From an uncultured Bacilli bacterium (GTDB taxonomy: Bacteria; Bacillota_I; Bacilli_A; Izemoplasmatales; UBA1188): a stretch of 64,000 nt of DNA. The DNA lies in the NCBI GenBank assembly GCA_905235635.1, contig CAJOMC010000006.1, forward strand, positions 24,109 through 88,108, in the 5' to 3' direction. The notes under the pieces are model-generated. The model saw nothing but the letters and a program-made list of their open reading frames with translations, did no database searches and was not told the DNA's origin. The translations under genes and the position numbers were made by a program. Shown piece after piece: positions 39,666 to 49,203 of this stretch. Within the stretch, counting starts at the first letter, position 1. Each line of letters begins with the position of its first letter.

Positions 39666-39673
39666 ACAACCAA

Positions 39674-40519
39674 CTACTTAATAATTACCTCATATTCTTT
39701 AACATCTGGGATTACATCACCATCTATTTGGATAGCGCATGGAATATCAAATGTTACTTTGAAGCTGTGTCCTACTTTATGATTGATCCATTTTTTACCC
39801 TCGTGTTTACCACTTGAGAAAGTCGGGAATCTAAATAGTGTATTAAGACGTCCTACACTAGATAAAGTAGTTAAAGTACAAGTGTGTTCTTTGTTTAATC
39901 TATCTTGGTCTGGCGCGGCCATCATACCACCACCATAGAATTTTCCAAACATCGTACTTGAAAGCCACACATGTTTAAATGATTCTTCATTTCCATCTAC
40001 GATAACTGTAGCTTTTCTAATCTTGTATCCACCAAGAAGAAGTTTAACCGCAATGGATGTATAGTTGATTTCAGCACTTGGGTCAGTTTCCCTTATTAAA
40101 TCACCTTTAAGACAAGTTTCACCATCAATACCATATCCAATACCATTTAAGAATCTTCTTTCGATACCATTTACTTTAACAAGTGGTAGATGTTTTAAGA
40201 ACTGAGTAAATTCGACTCTTCCATCTTTTTCATACTTTTCTACATCACGATAGAAGTCATTTCCCGACCCACACTTAACGTATGATAGTTTGCATTTAAA
40301 CTTATATCCATACATTTCATTGGCGAAATAGTTAACAGTTCCATCTCCACCACAAAGGATGGCTTCGTCATCTTTTGTCAAGCCATCAAAAAACTTTTTG
40401 TAGTCTAAACCAATTAAACTCACAAATTCTGGCTCAGTATCTAGGCATTTTGCCCAGTTTCTCGCGTCTTCTTCGCCACGTGAGTTGTTTGATTTAGAGT
40501 TAAATAATACATAAATCAT
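39674..40519 (-). CDS. Diacylglycerol kinase-like lipid kinase (DAGK catalytic domain)
   Basis: 'DEAILCGGDGTVNYFANEM', 'GSGNDFYRD', 'IQIDGDVI'. Confidence 0.85.
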   Translation of the reverse strand: MIYVLFNSKSNNSRGEEDARNWAKCLDTEPEFVSLIGLDYKKFFDGLTKDDEAILCGGDGTVNYFANEMYGYKFKCKLSYVKCGSGNDFYRDVEKYEKDGRVEFTQFLKHLPLVKVNGIERRFLNGIGYGIDGETCLKGDLIRETDPSAEINYTSIAVKLLLGGYKIRKATVIVDGNEESFKHVWLSSTMFGKFYGGGMMAAPDQDRLNKEHTCTLTTLSSVGRLNTLFRFPTFSSGKHEGKKWINHKVGHSFKVTFDIPCAIQIDGDVIPDVKEYEVIIK

Positions 40520-40919
40520 ATAACCTCCAAATGTTTACAATATTTATATATGTTATGATCTGATTAATTTAATTATAATCTATATAATAGAATAATTAAA
40601 GATTATTCTAAAACACTTACCAAAAAATCATAGAAATATCTTTTTGACAAGAATATATTATTTACATTCAAATGCCATAAAACCATCACTATTAATAATG
40701 TGTGAAGTTTGGCAGTGTTGTAATTTAAATAAAATACTCGAATATAGGAAATCACCAAAAATATTGGTTTCAAAGTGAATGCTACGGTCTTTGGTTCTAA
40801 AGATTTTTTTGCTGGAATAAAAATCACAAAAATAATTAAAAATATTACATCTAATCAGTATATTAATATGAAGGAGGTGTTTTTCTTTTCCCTAATTTTA
40901 AAATATGTATTTACAAAAT

Positions 40920-40955
40920 ATTATATTGTATATACAATGTGTATATAATATGGAG
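40920..40955 (+). promoter_or_regulatory. Palindromic operator/promoter region of toxin-antitoxin locus
   Basis: Perfect palindrome ATTGTATATACAAT (40925-40938) followed by gtatataatat. Confidence 0.55.
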
Positions 40956-40964
40956 GTGAAAACC

Positions 40965-41261
40965 ATGGCTATTATACAAGTCAGAGTTGATGATGAATTA
41001 AAAGAGAAGGCAACCGCTCTGTTTGATGAACTAGGGGTTGATTTATCAACTGCAATCAGAATGTTTTTAAAGAAATCATTATCTGAGCACGGCATTCCAT
41101 TTGAAACTAAAGTTGTAGATTTTTACACAAGAGCAATGAGTCAAATCAATGAATGTAACCGTATATCTCAAGAAAATGGAAATTCTAATATGACATTAGA
41201 TGAGATTAACGAAGAAATAAGACTCGCTAGAGAAGAGGCTAAAAGTAAATCTCATCAATAA
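40965..41261 (+). CDS. RelB/DinJ-family antitoxin (copy 1)
   Basis: MAIIQVRVDDELKEKATALFDELGVDLSTAIRMFLKKSLSEHGIPFE; RBS ggaggtg; start moved from 40905. Confidence 0.9.
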   Translation: MAIIQVRVDDELKEKATALFDELGVDLSTAIRMFLKKSLSEHGIPFETKVVDFYTRAMSQINECNRISQENGNSNMTLDEINEEIRLAREEAKSKSHQ

Positions 41262-41279
41262 TACCTAGGAGGAATGATA

Positions 41280-41582
41280 ATGGCAATTATACAAATTAGA
41301 GTCGATGATGATTTAAAAGATGATGCTCAAGCTTTATATGATGAACTAGGATTGGATTTATCAACTGCAATCAGAATGTTTTTAAAGAAAGCAATAGCTG
41401 TTGGTGGTTTTCCTTTTGATACGAAAGTTGATGAAGCCATATTTAAAGCATTAAAAGCTTTAAAACACTCTCATGTAATATCAAAAGAGAATGGAAACGA
41501 TAAAATGACACTAGACGAAATTAATGAAGAAATTAGGTTAGCAAGAGAAGAACGAGAAAATAATAAATGCAATATTACGTAA
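41280..41582 (+). CDS. RelB/DinJ-family antitoxin (copy 2)
   Basis: MAIIQIRVDDDLKDDAQALYDELGLDLSTAIRMFLKKAIAVGGFPFD; RBS aggagg. Confidence 0.9.
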   Translation: MAIIQIRVDDDLKDDAQALYDELGLDLSTAIRMFLKKAIAVGGFPFDTKVDEAIFKALKALKHSHVISKENGNDKMTLDEINEEIRLAREERENNKCNIT

Positions 41583-41988
41583 TCATTGATACGAATGTGT
41601 TGGTATCCTCTTTTTTAAAAGAAGGATCAAATCCCCATAAAGTAGTGCAACGGGTGATATGTGAAGAATATATACCAATACTTAATAACGAGATTCTGGA
41701 TGAGTATCTTGATGTTCTTGGCAGAAATAAGTTTAAACTTGATAAAAATGATGTTGATAATATGCTAGCTAACTTGTTAGGCAAAGCTATATATGTTGAT
41801 AAAAAACCCACATCCGAAGTATTTATTGATACAACGGATGTGGTTTTTATGAAACACTCGAAAAAGCTAGAAAGTTATATGATGTATATTTAGTAACCGG
41901 AAATATGAAACACTTTCCAAATAAGCCTTATATCTTAACGCCAAGAGAAATGCTAGAATTGACGGAAGATTGTGATATTGTAGTATAG
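41567..41988 (+). pseudogene. PIN-domain toxin, frameshifted
   Basis: MQYYVIIDTNVLVSSFLKEGSNPHKVV…DTTDVVF then frame change in T-run 41844-41848; continuation YETLEKARKLYDVYLVTGNMKHFPNKPYILTPREMLEL. Confidence 0.85.
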
Positions 41989-42071
41989 AATACCACTACC
42001 GGTTAATTTTGTTATGATTCAATGAAAAACCATAATTATTCATCTCTCATAAAATTAGATATCATATACAT

Positions 42072-42106
42072 AAAAGGAGAAGCCTAAGCTTCGTCCTTTT
42101 ATTTTA
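42072..42106 (+). terminator. Rho-independent terminator
   Basis: aaaaggagaagc-ctaa-gcttcgtccttttatttt. Confidence 0.75.
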
Positions 42107-42149
42107 TACATGTTATAATATATTAATCTAAGACAGGAGGAATCATACT

Positions 42150-43190
42150 ATGAAGAATAAATATGAGATTCAAGTAAGAGATTCTTTAACTTTATCTGAG
42201 TATGAAGATAAATATTCATCTAAAGTTGCATCTAAGAGATCAACTCTTATTTTTAACCTGGTTGTTTTACTCATTGGGGTATTTCTTTTCATTTGTGCCC
42301 TTATTTTCTTTAAAGAGATGTATGAGATACATAAATATTTAGGATATGGAAGCATAGGCATTTCGGCTATTCTATATATTGCCCTATTTATTGCCCCAGT
42401 AGTTAAACTTAAAAGAATGAGACGATTTGAGGTTGATGTAACTGCATATACCGCAAAGAGAGCTAAAAGGCATAATGATAGAATTAGAGAAGAACTAGCT
42501 AATCAAATTGTTGAAATGTATGTTATGACTGAAGGTAGTGCGAGCCTATATTCCTCGAAGAATATAGAAACGCTTCTTGATGCGAAAAAGGCAAGAGATA
42601 AGAAAAAACTTATTACGGCACTAAATACCATTTACTTAGATGACGTTAAGCCTGCCGCAAGGGATATCATTAAGAAATGTTCACTAAAATCCGCACTTTT
42701 TTCTTCTTTATCACAGAGAGATACTACTGATGCGATGATAGTTGCTGCGATAAATCTTCAAATGGTGAAAGACATTGTCTTTTTATTTGGTTTTAGACCA
42801 TCTGATGAAAGGTTAGTAAAAATATTATCTACTGTCCTCACAAATTCACTTGTCGCATATGGAGTAGGCAACGTAAATATAGGTCAAGGAGTTGTGAGTA
42901 CTATGGGCGGTGTAGTTAAAAATATTCCACTTCTTGGTAGTGCTATATCTTATTTAATTGATGGATCAATCCAAGGATTAACTAACGCAACACTAACCCT
43001 AATATTAGGTAATCAAACTATTAGATATTTAATGAAAGAATATAATCTTCAAAATATTTTAGATAGTATTCAACTAACAGAGACAGATGAAGAATTCATC
43101 CGTGACTGTGATGAAATAAAAGAAGAAATTTTAAAAACTAAGAAAAATAAAACTAAGGCAACCACTGTTAAAGTAACTGAAGGAGAATAG
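42150..43190 (+). CDS. DUF697-like membrane protein
   Basis: Two N-terminal TMs, then 'DAMIVAAINLQMVKDIVFLFGFRPSDERLVKIL…' and Gly-rich hydrophobic region. Confidence 0.55.
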   Translation: MKNKYEIQVRDSLTLSEYEDKYSSKVASKRSTLIFNLVVLLIGVFLFICALIFFKEMYEIHKYLGYGSIGISAILYIALFIAPVVKLKRMRRFEVDVTAYTAKRAKRHNDRIREELANQIVEMYVMTEGSASLYSSKNIETLLDAKKARDKKKLITALNTIYLDDVKPAARDIIKKCSLKSALFSSLSQRDTTDAMIVAAINLQMVKDIVFLFGFRPSDERLVKILSTVLTNSLVAYGVGNVNIGQGVVSTMGGVVKNIPLLGSAISYLIDGSIQGLTNATLTLILGNQTIRYLMKEYNLQNILDSIQLTETDEEFIRDCDEIKEEILKTKKNKTKATTVKVTEGE

Positions 43191-43193
43191 ACT

Positions 43194-44321
43194 ATGATTG
43201 AGGTAAGAGAGGTCAAGACTAGGAGAGAAAAGAAAGATTTTCTAAAGTTTCCACTTAAACTTTATAAAGGATGCGAGTATTATTCACCAGCGCTTTATAT
43301 AAGCGAAAAAGACATCTTTAAAAAGAATTATTTCTATTATAAGACGTGTGAGGCTATATACTTTAACGCCTATAAAGATGGCAAAATTGTGGGAAGAATT
43401 GGCGGTATTCTTCAAAAAAGTGCAAATGAATACTGGAATCAAAAGAGAGTAAGGTTCACAAGATATGATGTTATAGACGACATTGAAGTATCTAAAGCTC
43501 TTCTTGAAAAGGTAGAAGAGTGGACAAAAGAAAAAGGCATGGAAGAAATATTTGGCCCAATGGGATTCTCTGATATGGAAAAAGAAGGTCTACTCATTGA
43601 AGGGTTTGATGAACCTACCACTTTCTCTGAAAACTATAACTTTCCCTACTATAAGGATCATCTTGAAAAACTTGGATATGTGAAAGATGTTGATTGGATA
43701 TGTCACCAAGTAAGAGATAACCCTGAGTTTGATATAGATAAAGCGGAAAAGTTTGTTAAAAGAGCTTTTGAAAAATATAATTTGAAACCATGTCCTGAGA
43801 CCGATACTAATAAAATACTTGATAGATATGGAAAATCATTCTTTGATATAGTAGAAGAATCATATGGTGACCTATACCAAGTTGCACCATTCACAGAGGA
43901 ACAAATTAACTCTATGATTGATTCGTTTAGATTAATATTAAATAAAAGATATATTTATTTAGTAGTTGATGAAAATGATGAAGTTGCAGCGTTTGGCCTA
44001 TCTTTCCCGTTTGTCGCAGATATCTTAAACAAGACAGGAGGAAGACTTTATCCCTGGATATTTCCATCACTAATTCGTAGAATGAAGAAGTCTAAGGTAG
44101 TAGAATTTGCGCTAATTGGTGTAAGAAAGAAATATTTAAGGACAGGTCTTTCGTGGGCACCAATGATTAACACCGCAAGGGCGTTAAGAAATAAAGAAGT
44201 GGATTATTGTGAAACAAATCTCACCCTTGAGACAAATAATCCAATAATAAATATGCTTTCTCATTTTGATATGAGAGACCATAGAAGAGTCAGAACATTT
44301 ATTAAAAAAATAGATAATTAA
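43194..44321 (+). CDS. GNAT-like acyltransferase family protein
   Basis: Tandem GNAT-like layout 'AYKDGKIVGRIGGILQK…EEIFGPMGFSDMEKEGLLIEGFDEP…'. Confidence 0.6.
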   Translation: MIEVREVKTRREKKDFLKFPLKLYKGCEYYSPALYISEKDIFKKNYFYYKTCEAIYFNAYKDGKIVGRIGGILQKSANEYWNQKRVRFTRYDVIDDIEVSKALLEKVEEWTKEKGMEEIFGPMGFSDMEKEGLLIEGFDEPTTFSENYNFPYYKDHLEKLGYVKDVDWICHQVRDNPEFDIDKAEKFVKRAFEKYNLKPCPETDTNKILDRYGKSFFDIVEESYGDLYQVAPFTEEQINSMIDSFRLILNKRYIYLVVDENDEVAAFGLSFPFVADILNKTGGRLYPWIFPSLIRRMKKSKVVEFALIGVRKKYLRTGLSWAPMINTARALRNKEVDYCETNLTLETNNPIINMLSHFDMRDHRRVRTFIKKIDN

Positions 44322-44335
44322 TATTAGGAGAGAAA

Positions 44336-45236
44336 ATGAACCAAGTAAAGATAATTTCAGACAGCGCATGTGATTTAACGAAAGAATTATTAGATAGATA
44401 TGACGTTGATTATGTCAGAATGATAATCACATTAAACGAAAAGAACTATGAAGCATCCCTCGCGTGGGATAACATGACTCCAAAAGAGTTATATACCTTA
44501 ATGAGAAGTGGGGTGAAACCATATACAACTATGATAAATGAAGCTCAATATGAAGCTAAATTTAGAGAATACTTGGATAGAGGGTTTGATATTGTATATG
44601 TCGCTTGTTCAAGTGGATTAAGTGCATCTCTTCATGCTGCAGAAAGAGTAGCTCCTGAACTCAAAAAAGAATACCCTAATCAGGATATTTATGTTGTAGA
44701 TTCTCTTGTTGGGGATATGTCACAAGGACTTGAATGTATTTATGCAGCAGAACAAAGAGACCTAGGCTTATCCGCAAAAGAGATAGCTGACATACTTAGT
44801 GAAGAAAGATATTTTTTTCCATCAATGTGGTACAGTAGATGATCTTAAATATTTAAAGAATGCAGGAAGAGTTAAAGCACCTACCACATTCTTTGGTAAT
44901 TTATTCTTAATTAAACCAATTCTTGTATCTGATACTCTTGGAAGAAATGTGGCACTAACTAAGATTAAGACAAGACAAAAATCTATTGAATTTATGGCTG
45001 ATTATGTGAAAGAACATATAAGAGAGCCAGAAAAATATTATATCTCTGTCATCCACGCAGACTGCATTGATGATGCGATTAAGTTTAAAGAAGAAATACT
45101 TAAAAGAGTGCCAAACGCAAAAGATGTATTAATCTCAGACTGTGGATGGATTATTGGTACTAATGCCGGCCCAACAACTCTAAATGTTTATTTCCATGGT
45201 GACGATAGAAGACTAATTGATTATTATAAGCAATAA
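44336..45236 (+). pseudogene. DegV-family fatty-acid-binding protein, split by +1 frameshift
   Basis: 'VKIISDSACDLTKELL', 'YVACSSGLSAS', 'VVDSLVGDMSQGLE' then T-run 44812-44818; frame change restores 'EERYFFHQCGTVDDLKYLKNAGRVKAPTTFFGNLFLIKPIL'. Confidence 0.88.
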
Positions 45237-45275
45237 TTTAATCAGTATATATAAGTATAGTAATAGGTAATTAAA

Positions 45276-46595
45276 ATGAAAGAATCAAAACTATCACTTA
45301 GGATGTGGCTAGTCTACATCATTGTTGGACTTATTGGTCAAATAGCTTGGGTTATAGAAAATATGTATCTAAATACATTCATCTTCTCGTTTGGAGTAGG
45401 TGAATCATACTCGACATATATTTCTTTAACTAACGCACTCTCAGCGATTGTCGCAGTCTTAACTACTATCTTTCTTGGTACATTAACTGATAAGATAGGA
45501 AAAAGAAAGTTCTTTATCTCATTTGGTTATATCATTTGGGGTATTTCAACACTAGCTTTTGGATTTATTAAAGTAGATACTATTCAAAGTGCATTCTCGC
45601 TATCAGCTTTATCTGCCGCAAAAACCGCAGCGATACTTGTAATAGTATTAGACTGTATTATGACATTCTTTGGTTCAACGTCTAATGATGCAGCATTTAA
45701 TGCATATGTGACTAAAACCACAGATATAACCAACGTATCCAAGGTTCAAGGTGTCCTCGCAACCTTCCCTATTATCGCAATGCTTATTGTGTTTGCGGGA
45801 TTAAACTCACTCACAGAAAACGGTAAATGGGATATATTCTTCTATATTATTGGTGGTATTACTACTTTAGCTGGTGTATCTTCACTATTCTTAATTCCAA
45901 AAGAAGAAAAAGAAGAAATAGAAGATATTAGTTTCATGAGAAGACTAATTAGTGGATTTCTTCCTAAAAATATAAAAAAGAACCCAAGTTTATATATAGG
46001 TCTTATTGCTTTCTTAATTTATTGTATTTCATGTAATATATTCATGCCTTATCTTATGATTTATATTCAATATACAATGGAAATAACTGGAACTGAGTTC
46101 GTGATAGCACTTGGTGTTGCGCTTATACTTGGTTCAATTATAACTATTCTACTTGGAATACTTCAAAACAAGATAGGTATTGAAAAGATGCTTATACCTA
46201 CAGTATTAATATTTGCAGCTGGTTGTATCCTCTTATCATTTGTAAAAAAAGGACAGGTATTCTTGTTCACATCTCTTGCAACACTAATGATGAGTGGATA
46301 TATGGCTGAGTCTTCAACCTTAAATGCTTTAATAAGAGAATATACGCCTCAAGGTGAAGAAGGAAGTTATCAGGGACTTAGAATGATCTTCCAAGTTGCA
46401 ATTCCTATGTGTACTGGTCCATTTATTGGAAGTGCAATCATAAATGCACTATCTAAAGGAGAATATATTGATTCTTTAACTGGTGCAGCATCTCCACTTC
46501 CACCTTCATTTATCTTTTTAATGGCTGGCCTTGTTGCTCTTTTATCAATTATTCCGTCATTTATTGTGTTAAAGAGAAGTACAAATAAGAAATAA
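45276..46595 (+). CDS. MFS transporter
   Basis: 12-TM hydrophobic pattern; 'GTLTDKIGKRKFFISFGYIIWG'. Confidence 0.85.
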   Translation: MKESKLSLRMWLVYIIVGLIGQIAWVIENMYLNTFIFSFGVGESYSTYISLTNALSAIVAVLTTIFLGTLTDKIGKRKFFISFGYIIWGISTLAFGFIKVDTIQSAFSLSALSAAKTAAILVIVLDCIMTFFGSTSNDAAFNAYVTKTTDITNVSKVQGVLATFPIIAMLIVFAGLNSLTENGKWDIFFYIIGGITTLAGVSSLFLIPKEEKEEIEDISFMRRLISGFLPKNIKKNPSLYIGLIAFLIYCISCNIFMPYLMIYIQYTMEITGTEFVIALGVALILGSIITILLGILQNKIGIEKMLIPTVLIFAAGCILLSFVKKGQVFLFTSLATLMMSGYMAESSTLNALIREYTPQGEEGSYQGLRMIFQVAIPMCTGPFIGSAIINALSKGEYIDSLTGAASPLPPSFIFLMAGLVALLSIIPSFIVLKRSTNKK

Positions 46596-46640
46596 TCATA
46601 TTAACAAATAAATTTATTTAAATAAAATATTAAAAAAATT

Positions 46641-46690
46641 AAGTAAATAATTAATTTTATTAAGTTAGTTATTTACTTTTTTAATTTTTG
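46641..46690. terminator. AT-rich inverted repeat, possible terminator
   Basis: aagtaaataa … ttatttacttttttaattttt. Confidence 0.5.
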
Positions 46691-46719
46691 TATTAAAATA
46701 AAGGTGTGAGGTGATAAAA

Positions 46720-47097
46720 ATGAAGAAAAAGTTACTTGGAACCTGTCCTGTTTGTGATAATAAGTTAGTAGTAAGCGAACTTAAGTGTACGGAATGTGAT
46801 ACTAAGGTTGTGGGTGAATTCTCTTTATCTAAATTTGATTATTTAAGTGAAGACCTTCAAGAATTCGCACTAGTATTTATCAAAAATGCGGGGAATATTA
46901 AATCCATCGAAAAAGAATTAAATATTTCATACCCTACAGTTAAGAAAACATTAGATGATTTGATTGAAGCTCTCGGTTTTGAAGCTATTAATGAAGAGCC
47001 AAAGACCAGATCTTCTATCCTTAAACTCTTAAAAGAAGGCACAATTGATTTTGAGGAAGTAGAAGAAATGCTTAAGGAGATTCAAGATGAAGTATAA
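46720..47097 (+). CDS. DUF2089-like zinc-ribbon/HTH protein
   Basis: 'CPVCDNKLVVSELKCTECDTKVVGEF…IKSIEKELNISYPTVKKTLDDLIEALGF'. Confidence 0.8.
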   Translation: MKKKLLGTCPVCDNKLVVSELKCTECDTKVVGEFSLSKFDYLSEDLQEFALVFIKNAGNIKSIEKELNISYPTVKKTLDDLIEALGFEAINEEPKTRSSILKLLKEGTIDFEEVEEMLKEIQDEV

Positions 47098-47899
47098 CGA
47101 ATATCGTGAGGAACTAAGACAAGCTCTTTTAAACGCAAATCTTGATGCGGACACTATTCTTGAAAAGTACGATAGAAGAATTGAACTCGCAAAAGAAGCG
47201 GGATTCAGTGAAGAAGAGGCTGTGGATAAGTTTGGTTCTATTGATGATATTGTGGAGTCGTATCTATACGCCAATAAAAAAGACATAGAATCACGAAAAC
47301 TAAATATCGCAGTTGGAAGAGGCGAAGTCCTTATCAAGTTTGTGGAAGGTTCAAATATTTCTTACCAAGTTAGTGAGAAATATATAGACGACTATAAGAT
47401 TGAGAATAATAAAGAAGAATTTTCTTTTCAACCAAGAACTGCCAAATTTGAGTCACATAAGAATATAACTTATAGATTTTATATTGGAAAGGATGTTAAT
47501 CTTTCTAAAGTTAGAATAAGTAGCATGTCTGCGGATATTATTGTGAAAGGTGGAGAGTTAAAAGCCGATAGTATCGTTTTTGAGACAGTATCAGGTGATA
47601 TAAATATTGAAGATATGTCCTCAAGAGGTAAAATAGGTTTTGGATCTATATCTGGCGATATCCTTGTACTAAGCCTCAAATCTGATCAGTTATCTTTATC
47701 CACAGTATCAGGTGACTTAACAATTAAACAGGCCGTTGCGAAACAATGTACAATTTCTACTGTATCAGGTGATGTAACAATTAGTGGTTCTATCACCAGC
47801 ATTAAATCATCATCAGTATCTGGTGATGTTATATACAATGATAATTTAGTATCACCCTCACTCACAAAAAGAGTATCAAATATATTTAAGAGAGGATAA
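47087..47899 (+). CDS. HAAS-type N-terminus + DUF4097 beta-repeat protein
   Basis: 'YREELRQALLNANLDADTILEKYDRRIELAKEAGFSEEEAVDKFGS'; repeated 'VSGDI/VSGDL/VSGDV'. Confidence 0.85.
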   Translation: MKYNEYREELRQALLNANLDADTILEKYDRRIELAKEAGFSEEEAVDKFGSIDDIVESYLYANKKDIESRKLNIAVGRGEVLIKFVEGSNISYQVSEKYIDDYKIENNKEEFSFQPRTAKFESHKNITYRFYIGKDVNLSKVRISSMSADIIVKGGELKADSIVFETVSGDINIEDMSSRGKIGFGSISGDILVLSLKSDQLSLSTVSGDLTIKQAVAKQCTISTVSGDVTISGSITSIKSSSVSGDVIYNDNLVSPSLTKRVSNIFKRG

Positions 47900-47903
47900 T
47901 AAT

Positions 47904-48290
47904 ATGACAAGAAAATTTAAAGTAAGATTATGTAGTGCATCAATATTTATTTCGCTATTTATATTCTTTATCCTTGGATATTATCTCCAAGAAAGCGGAG
48001 TAGCATATCCATATGCGTGGTCTTCTATCTCGTTTTCCTTAGTATTACTACTTCCATTTATACTAGGACTTGAAAGGATTAGAATATCATTCCCGTTTCT
48101 TATAGTAGCTACCTATTTAATCTTAGGTTTTACTTTAGGTGCATGGCATCCTTGGTGGGCGCTCTTCCTATTAATTCCTATCTACTATATTGTATTTCCT
48201 AATGATCCACTTATGAGAATAGGATCTAAAAGCAAGATTGTTTTCCATGATGAAGATATTCAGTTTGCGTCTAGGGATGATGATGAATAG
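47904..48290 (+). CDS. Small membrane protein, unknown
   Basis: Four hydrophobic segments; 'LGAWHPWWALFLLIPIYYI'. Confidence 0.6.
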   Translation: MTRKFKVRLCSASIFISLFIFFILGYYLQESGVAYPYAWSSISFSLVLLLPFILGLERIRISFPFLIVATYLILGFTLGAWHPWWALFLLIPIYYIVFPNDPLMRIGSKSKIVFHDEDIQFASRDDDE

Positions 48291-48321
48291 TTAGAAATAT
48301 AGTATTTATACGTTATATCAA

Positions 48322-48358
48322 AATACTCCCACCACTAGAAAAGGTGGGAGTATTTTTT
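48322..48358 (+). terminator. Rho-independent terminator
   Basis: AATACTCCCACC-actagaaaa-GGTGGGAGTATTTTTT. Confidence 0.95.
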
Positions 48359-48504
48359 AATATTGGCTATTCAAATAATAAAATTTTATTTGGCACTAGT
48401 GCCTAAGATATTTATAAACATCACAATAATTAAACAATTATAAATAAAACATCACATTTTAAACACATAAACATTATAATATATATGTATTAGTGAGGTG
48501 TATT

Positions 48505-49200
48505 ATGAAGTCAACAACAATCCTTATCGCTGATGATGAAGCGAGACTTAGAAAACTTTTATCTGAATTTTTTCAAAAAAGATTAGGATATAAAGTTATT
48601 GAAGCCCAAGATGGAGAGGAGGCATTAAATATATTCTTTTCTGGAGATTATAAGATTAATCTCGTTGTTTTAGATGTGATGATGCCTAAATATAGTGGAT
48701 GGTATGTCCTTGAAAAGATTAAATCTTCTTCAAATGTACCAGTTGTAATGCTTAGCGCAAAGGCTGAGGAAGAAAGCCAACTCAAGGGCTTTAAGCTTGG
48801 CGCAGATGATTATGTCACAAAACCATTTAGTCCAAATGTGTTCCTCGCAAGATGTGAGAAACTTCTTAAAGGCAAGATGGGTGATTCACCAGATGTTTTA
48901 ACTTTTGGAATTATCCAGGTAAACAATCTCGCAAGAGAAGTTTATGTATCTGGTGAAGAAATCTTTTTAACACCTAAAGAATATGAATTATTGCTATATT
49001 TCATCTCAAATAAAGGTGTTGCCTTATCAAGAGATAAGATATTAAACAACGTGTGGAATTATGACTATTATGGAGATTTAAGAACTGTAGATACCCACGT
49101 GAAACAACTAAGACAAAAACTAGGTGATGCATCTAAATATATATCCACAGTAAGAAGCGTTGGATATAAACTTGAATCTAAATACGAAAACGATAATTAG
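48505..49200 (+). CDS. OmpR-family response regulator
   Basis: 'ILIADDEARLRKLL', 'VVLDVMMPKYSGW', 'DYVTKPFSP', wHTH '…TVDTHVKQLRQKLG…ISTVRSVGYKLE'. Confidence 0.95.
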   Translation: MKSTTILIADDEARLRKLLSEFFQKRLGYKVIEAQDGEEALNIFFSGDYKINLVVLDVMMPKYSGWYVLEKIKSSSNVPVVMLSAKAEEESQLKGFKLGADDYVTKPFSPNVFLARCEKLLKGKMGDSPDVLTFGIIQVNNLAREVYVSGEEIFLTPKEYELLLYFISNKGVALSRDKILNNVWNYDYYGDLRTVDTHVKQLRQKLGDASKYISTVRSVGYKLESKYENDN

Positions 49201-49203
49201 TAT

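Noticed and set aside
40603-40827. 74-aa minus-strand ORF upstream of the TA locus
   Set aside because: AT-rich, no recognisable family, no RBS; possibly a degraded gene but not supportable.
41990-42150. Possible riboswitch in the 42.0-42.15 kb intergenic region
   Set aside because: Explained by the terminator hairpin at 42072-42106; no further conserved structure visible by eye.
41844-44820. Programmed ribosomal frameshifting at the PIN and DegV T-runs
   Set aside because: No conserved slippery heptamer plus downstream structure evident, and DegV/PIN families are not known to use it; simple indels (biological or technical) are more likely.
44799-45236. Separate gene encoding a 145-aa protein
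   Set aside because: It is the C-terminal half of DegV created by the T-run frameshift, not an independent gene.
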